DNA of 64,000 nt from positions 4,076,501-4,140,500 of the forward strand of contig NZ_CP053439.1 in NCBI RefSeq assembly GCF_000769405.2, in the 5' to 3' direction. Numbering within the stretch: position 1 is the first letter of the stretch; every line of letters starts with the position of its first letter. This document shows, one piece after another, positions 60,075 to 64,000 of the stretch. Source of the stretch: Rhizobium brockwellii. Lineage in GTDB: Bacteria > Pseudomonadota > Alphaproteobacteria > Rhizobiales > Rhizobiaceae. The notes beneath the pieces are model-generated. The model made no database searches. It saw nothing but the letters and a program-made list of their open reading frames with translations, and had not been told where the DNA came from. A program made the position numbers and the translations under genes.

Positions 60075-61151
60075 TTAGAGCAACGGGGCGATATCCTGCT
60101 CCCAGCGTTTGGACCAGGCATCCTGCTGTTCGAGAACGACATTGTAGTCCGGCACATAGACGAAGCTCGAAAACTCGTCCGACGTGAAGGACAGATGCTT
60201 GAGATTGTCGGGCGTGACCGCCTTGCTGTTCAACGGCGCCTCGCCAGCCACCTTGGCGTAGAGCGAATTCATGTCCGAGCTGATCGCGAAATTGACGAAA
60301 TCGAGCGTCGCCTTGGTGCTCGGCCTATTCTTCAAGACGCCGAAACCGCTCTGGTAGAGGAAGGCTTTGAAGTTGCTGTCCTTGGTGAACCGCGTAACCG
60401 GGAAGTTCTTCGCCACGGCCGCCCAGCCGGGCTCGGCGAAGAAGCCGACGGAGGTCTCGCCCGACGTCAGCGAATTGGTGAAATCGATATCGGTGACGGC
60501 AACGCGGCCGATATTGCCGGATTTCGCCAATTCCGTCATGAGCTTCCACCCGGGCTCCATATTCGTTTCACTGCCGCCGCCGTGAAGGGCGAGTGCGACA
60601 ATCTGGAGCATCATGCTCTGTGTCGGGCCTGGCCAGCAGATCGCGCCCTTGAGATCGGGGCTCAGCAGATCATCGATGGTCTTCACAGCGATCGGAGCCG
60701 TGTCGGTTCGGGCACCGAAATACATGCCGCCAACTGCGCGCGGGACCGCCTTGATATTGCCCTTGCCATCCCGAATGATGATTTTCTCGGGAATATTCGC
60801 AAGGTTGGGAACATCGGCAGGATTGATGGTCTCGAGCCAATCCTCTTTCACCATGCTGTTGAACGAGCCTTCCCAGCCGGCGACATAGTCGTAGTCGACA
60901 TTCGGCCAGACGGCCTTGATCTTCGGCAGGATCGCGCCCGCGCCGCCCTGGTGAAGAACCCAGTTGAATGTCGCCGCATTCTGGTCGGCGGCAATCTGCT
61001 TCATCGCTTCGACGACATCGCCGCCCCATTCGACAGCGGTGAGATTGCCGCTGCCGGCTGCGGCGGATCTCGCAAACCCGGTCATCGTGCCGGCAATCCC
61101 CGCGGCGGCGGCGGATCCGAGGAAGCGGCGGCGTGTCATATCGTGCAACAT
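60075..61151 (-). CDS. PotD-like periplasmic substrate-binding protein with Tat signal
   Basis: This 358-residue binding protein has a twin-arginine leader (TRRRFLGSAAAAGIAGTMTG), so it is probably exported folded. The mature protein is of the PotD/extracellular solute-binding type (LTAVEWGGDVVEAMKQIAAD, then VDYDYVAGWEGSFNSMV). AGGGA lies seven bases before the ATG at 61151. It is the first gene of the minus-strand transporter operon and divergent from the ureohydrolase gene. Confidence 0.85.
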   Translation of the reverse strand: MLHDMTRRRFLGSAAAAGIAGTMTGFARSAAAGSGNLTAVEWGGDVVEAMKQIAADQNAATFNWVLHQGGAGAILPKIKAVWPNVDYDYVAGWEGSFNSMVKEDWLETINPADVPNLANIPEKIIIRDGKGNIKAVPRAVGGMYFGARTDTAPIAVKTIDDLLSPDLKGAICWPGPTQSMMLQIVALALHGGGSETNMEPGWKLMTELAKSGNIGRVAVTDIDFTNSLTSGETSVGFFAEPGWAAVAKNFPVTRFTKDSNFKAFLYQSGFGVLKNRPSTKATLDFVNFAISSDMNSLYAKVAGEAPLNSKAVTPDNLKHLSFTSDEFSSFVYVPDYNVVLEQQDAWSKRWEQDIAPLL

Positions 61152-61376
61152 GGTAGGTTCCCTTTGCTGTCGGCCCTCTGCCGGGCCGTTCGCATCGGAG
61201 ACTGCTTGGACGTTGCCAGCCGCGGTAGTGGGAAAATTCTCGCCGGGTTATAAAGTTTTCTGAACATCCCAATGAACGCGCTACCCGCATCGCTGAGCCT
61301 CGGCGGATCCGAGCTATCAAGAATCGTTATATCCCCTCTCGAATTTTCGCGGTTCCAAGAGAAGCGGGCGGCGCTG

Positions 61377-62471
61377 ATGATGGCAGCATCAATACCGTGG
61401 GAGCCTGCCTTGACCATTGACCGGGATTTTCTGGAAGACTTGAGAAAGCGCTTCGGCAGCGCTGCAGGCGGGGAGATGGAAGATCCGCACTTCCGCGCCG
61501 TGGCGGCGAGCGTATTCAAGGACGGCGACAGCCGCAAATGGCCCTTCGCCGATCCCGCCACCTTTCTGGATGCCCGTTTCATCGAGAACGGCTTGCAGCC
61601 CGAGGTGCTTGAGGCGCTTGACGTGGCTTTGATCGGCGTGCCGATGGACCTCGGCGTCACCAATCGCGCCGGCGCACGGCTGGGGCCGCGGGCCGTCCGG
61701 GCGGTCGAGCGTATCGGTCCCTACGAACATGTTCTGCGTGTCGCGCCAATGGGAGGGCTAACGGTCGCCGATGTCGGCGACGTGCCGATGCGCAGCCGGT
61801 TCGGCCTGGCCGAGTGCCATGCCGACATCGAGGCCTGCTACCGGATGATCGCGGCAACCGGGGTCATCCCTCTGTCGATCGGCGGCGACCATTCGATCTC
61901 CGGCGCCATCCTCAAGGGCCTGGCGGCCAGCCAGCCGGTAGGCATGATCCACATCGACGCTCATTGCGACACCGCCGGCCCCTATGAGGGCTCGAAGTTC
62001 CATCACGGCGCGCCCTTCCGCGAGGCGGTTCTGGCGGGCGTGCTCGATCCGAAGCGTACGATCCAGATCGGCATCCGCGGCGGCGGCGAATATCTCTGGG
62101 AGTTCTCCTTTGCCTCCGGCATGACCGTCATCCACGCCGAAGAGGTGGCGGAGATGGGGCTCAAAGCGGTGATCGCAAAGGCTCTGGAGGTTGTCGGCGC
62201 CGGTCCGACCTATCTCAGTTTCGATGTGGACAGCCTCGATCCGGCCTTCGCTCCGGGAACCGGCACGCCAGAAGTCGGCGGGCTTCAGCCGAGGGAGGCC
62301 CTGACCCTGCTGCGCGGCTTCAAGGGCATCAACCTCGTCGGCGGCGACGTCGTGGAAATCGCGCCGCAATACGACAACACCACCAACACCGCGCAGATCG
62401 CCGCCCAGGTCCTGTTCGAACTCCTGTGCCTCGCGATGTTCAGTCCCGCGGTCAGGACAAAGCTGACCTGA
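61377..62471 (+). CDS. Ureohydrolase (agmatinase/guanidinobutyrase-type)
   Basis: This arginase-superfamily enzyme of about 364 residues has the manganese-binding motifs GGDHSISGA, IDAHCDTAG and SFDVDSLDPAFAPGTGTPEVGG. It would release urea from a guanidino compound such as agmatine or guanidinobutyrate. The start is uncertain: ATG 61377, or a TTG at 61410 preceded by GGGAG, which gives a family-like N-terminus; an ATG at 61272 is too far upstream. It is divergent from the PotABCD-like operon and leads into a polar amino-acid transporter. Confidence 0.85.
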   Translation: MMAASIPWEPALTIDRDFLEDLRKRFGSAAGGEMEDPHFRAVAASVFKDGDSRKWPFADPATFLDARFIENGLQPEVLEALDVALIGVPMDLGVTNRAGARLGPRAVRAVERIGPYEHVLRVAPMGGLTVADVGDVPMRSRFGLAECHADIEACYRMIAATGVIPLSIGGDHSISGAILKGLAASQPVGMIHIDAHCDTAGPYEGSKFHHGAPFREAVLAGVLDPKRTIQIGIRGGGEYLWEFSFASGMTVIHAEEVAEMGLKAVIAKALEVVGAGPTYLSFDVDSLDPAFAPGTGTPEVGGLQPREALTLLRGFKGINLVGGDVVEIAPQYDNTTNTAQIAAQVLFELLCLAMFSPAVRTKLT

Positions 62472-62555
62472 GAACCAGCTCCACAACGGCAGCGTGCCTC
62501 GCGCCCGCTGCCATCCATCACCTGTCGCACAACACGTCTCAAAAAGGGGAACGAC

Positions 62556-63353
62556 ATGACTGCTCTTATGAAATTGCGCTACACCGCCACTGCGGCAATT
62601 GCCGTGTTCGGCATCCTGGCAGGAGCCGCACAGGCCGACGAACTTGCCGATATCAAGGCCGCAGGCGAGATTAACATCGGCATCTTCTCCGATTTCCCGC
62701 CCTTCTCTTCGGCAAGCGCCGATATGAGCATCAAGGGCTATGACGTCGACGTCGCCCAGAAGATCGCCGACGGGCTCGGCGTGAAACTCAATCTCGTCAG
62801 CGTTACCGGCCAGAACAGGATCGCCTACCTGAACGACGACCGCGTCGACCTGCTGATGAGCGTCGGCTATTCGAAGGAGCGCGCCGAGGTTATCGATTTT
62901 GCCGCCCCGTACGCCCCCTACTATATCGCCGTCATCGGTCCGGCAGCACTGAAGGTGAGCGGCAAGGAAGACCTCGCCGACAAGAGCGTTGCCGTCAATC
63001 GTGGGACGCTCGAAGACACGTCGCTGACGGCCGTCGCCCCCGGCTCGGCTGCGATCCAGCGTTTCGAGAACTACAATTCGGTCATTCAGGCCTTCATATC
63101 CGGCCAGACCCAGCTGATGGTGGTCGGCAACGATGTCGGCGCACAGGTTCTGGCGCGACAGGACGAGCTGAAGCCGGAGCAGAAGTTCCAGCTCCTCAGC
63201 TCCCCCTCGCACATCGCGCTCCGCAAGGGCGAGGAAGGCCTGAAGAAGGCTGTCAATGACAGCGTCGCCGCAATGATCGCCGATGGTTCGCTCGACGCTA
63301 GCTCGAAGAGCTGGCTGAAAGCGCCGCTCAACCCTGAAAACCTGAAGGACTGA
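62556..63353 (+). CDS. Polar amino-acid ABC transporter substrate-binding protein
   Basis: This 265-residue binding protein of family 3 has a signal peptide (ATAAIAVFGILAGAAQA) and a start of the mature domain typical of the group (INIGIFSDFPPFSSASAD, then KGYDVDVAQKIAD). AAAGGGG precedes the ATG. It lies 84 bases after the ureohydrolase gene and before a permease gene. The ligand may be an amino acid or guanidino compound. Confidence 0.87.
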   Translation: MTALMKLRYTATAAIAVFGILAGAAQADELADIKAAGEINIGIFSDFPPFSSASADMSIKGYDVDVAQKIADGLGVKLNLVSVTGQNRIAYLNDDRVDLLMSVGYSKERAEVIDFAAPYAPYYIAVIGPAALKVSGKEDLADKSVAVNRGTLEDTSLTAVAPGSAAIQRFENYNSVIQAFISGQTQLMVVGNDVGAQVLARQDELKPEQKFQLLSSPSHIALRKGEEGLKKAVNDSVAAMIADGSLDASSKSWLKAPLNPENLKD

Positions 63354-63373
63354 CGAGCACGGCCTCCCGCTCA

Positions 63374-63476
63374 CCAGAGCATGATGCCGAAAACTGCAAG
63401 CGATTGCGGTGGCATCATGCTTCAATTCTCTGGTTGAGAGGCGGATCGGGATTTCGGGCCGACCCGGCCCAGGTCA
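63374..63476. repeat. Diverged family I-like palindromes within the amino-acid transporter operon
   Basis: GAGCATGATGCCGAAAA and GGCATCATGCTTC form a stem like the second palindrome of family I but with a different loop. A GGATCGGGATTTCGGGCC ... GGCCCAGGTCATCC stretch follows. The resemblance to the other copies is partial. It lies between the binding-protein and permease genes. Confidence 0.55.
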
Positions 63477-63497
63477 TCCGGCTCCAAAGGACAAGCG

Positions 63498-64000
63498 ATG
63501 AGATACAGCCTCGATTTCAATTGGCTTTGGGACGGAATGGCAGCTCTGGCTTATGGCGCAGGCACGACGCTTGCACTGACGGTCTCCACATCGGTCCTCG
63601 GGATCGTTCTCAGCATTCTCGGCGCGGCTGCGCGCCGGGGACCTTATCCATGGTTGCGCAAGCTCGTCGGCCTGTATGTGGAAATCATGCGCAACACGCC
63701 ATTCCTGGTGCAGCTTTTCTTCATCTTCTTTGGCTTGCCTAGCCTCGGCATTCGCCTCGATCCGATCACTGCCGCCGTCCTTGCCATGACCCTCAACATG
63801 GCGGCCTACACGATCGAGGTGGTCGGGGCCGGGCTCGATGCCATACCGAGAGGCCAGAAAGAGGCGGCGCAGGCACTCGGCCTCAGGCCTCGGCTGGTGT
63901 TCTTCAAGATCATCCTGCCGCAGGCGATCGCCATCATTTTTCCGGCGCTGACGAGCCAGATCATCATCATGATGCTGGAATCGGCGGTGGTTTCGCAAAT
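63498..64000 (+). CDS. Polar amino-acid ABC transporter permease (partial, runs off right edge)
   Basis: The visible 167 residues begin MRYSLDFNWLWDGMAALAYG and belong to the HisM/GlnP permease group. A first transmembrane helix is followed by the RNTPFLVQLFFIFFGLP motif and the EAA loop AIPRGQKEAAQALGLRP. AAAGGA precedes the ATG. No stop codon is reached by 64000. It is the third gene of the ureohydrolase-transporter operon. Confidence 0.88.
   Translation, partial: MRYSLDFNWLWDGMAALAYGAGTTLALTVSTSVLGIVLSILGAAARRGPYPWLRKLVGLYVEIMRNTPFLVQLFFIFFGLPSLGIRLDPITAAVLAMTLNMAAYTIEVVGAGLDAIPRGQKEAAQALGLRPRLVFFKIILPQAIAIIFPALTSQIIIMMLESAVVSQ

Noticed and set aside
61758..63425. 555-codon minus-strand open frame opposite the ureohydrolase and amino-acid binding protein
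   Set aside because: The plus-strand genes carry clear motifs, signal peptide and ribosome-binding sites; the antisense frame has none.

Overview
The window looks like a chromosomal segment of a Rhizobium species of the R. etli / R. leguminosarum type. This rests on the GC-rich coding, a split F1 ATP synthase operon (atpHAGDC without the F0 genes), the mdh-sucCD-sucAB cluster described for R. leguminosarum, an Omp19-like lipoprotein, and many short palindromic intergenic elements resembling the Rhizobium-specific mosaic elements (RIME). No tRNA, rRNA, CRISPR array, prophage or insertion sequence was seen. Most of the window is ordinary core chromosome with several accessory catabolic islands.

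Layout. 1-4.2 kb: end of a NAD-dependent formate dehydrogenase operon (fdsG, start of fdsB) with a LysR regulator, an ArsR-type repressor with an operator inside its own promoter, an SDR, and soxR divergent from an FMN reductase across a textbook SoxR promoter. 4.4-7.8 kb: TPP riboswitch followed by a YkoF-type protein and a thiXZY-type pyrimidine/thiamine-precursor ABC transporter. 8-10.2 kb: an acyltransferase and a polyprenyl-phosphate sugar transferase. 10.3-15.5 kb: atpHAGDC, with an extra small zinc-ribbon-like gene between atpD and atpC. 15.7-18.4 kb: a small membrane protein and priA.

18.5-31.9 kb is a probable plant-sugar catabolic island. It holds an Opp-type ABC transporter, a GH39 glycosidase, a GntR regulator, a Gfo/Idh/MocA dehydrogenase, an IlvD/Edd dehydratase, a lactonase-like amidohydrolase and a DHDPS/KDG-aldolase-like enzyme. 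Together these could form an oxidative, non-phosphorylative pentose or uronate route. 31.9-36.4 kb: GNAT, acyltransferase, xerC, a TraB/GumN protein and a small secreted protein.

36.5-54.7 kb is a TCA-cycle block on the minus strand: mdh, sucC, sucD, sucA, sucB, lpdA and sdhCDAB. Small accessory genes (DUF1579-like, YciI-like, DUF4241-like, an SDR) are interleaved with it, and zapE and the Omp19-like lipoprotein lie nearby. A small reading frame just after sdhB appears to be broken by a frameshift. 55.0-64.0 kb: a small secreted protein, then a nitrogen-compound island. That island has RidA, a LysR regulator and a PotABCD-like transporter on the minus strand, divergent from a ureohydrolase and a polar amino-acid ABC transporter that runs off the right edge.

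The most notable non-genic signal is the repeats. At least six genes end inside, or exactly at the tip of, a palindromic element. The element supplies either the TAG stop codon or the last residues of the protein.
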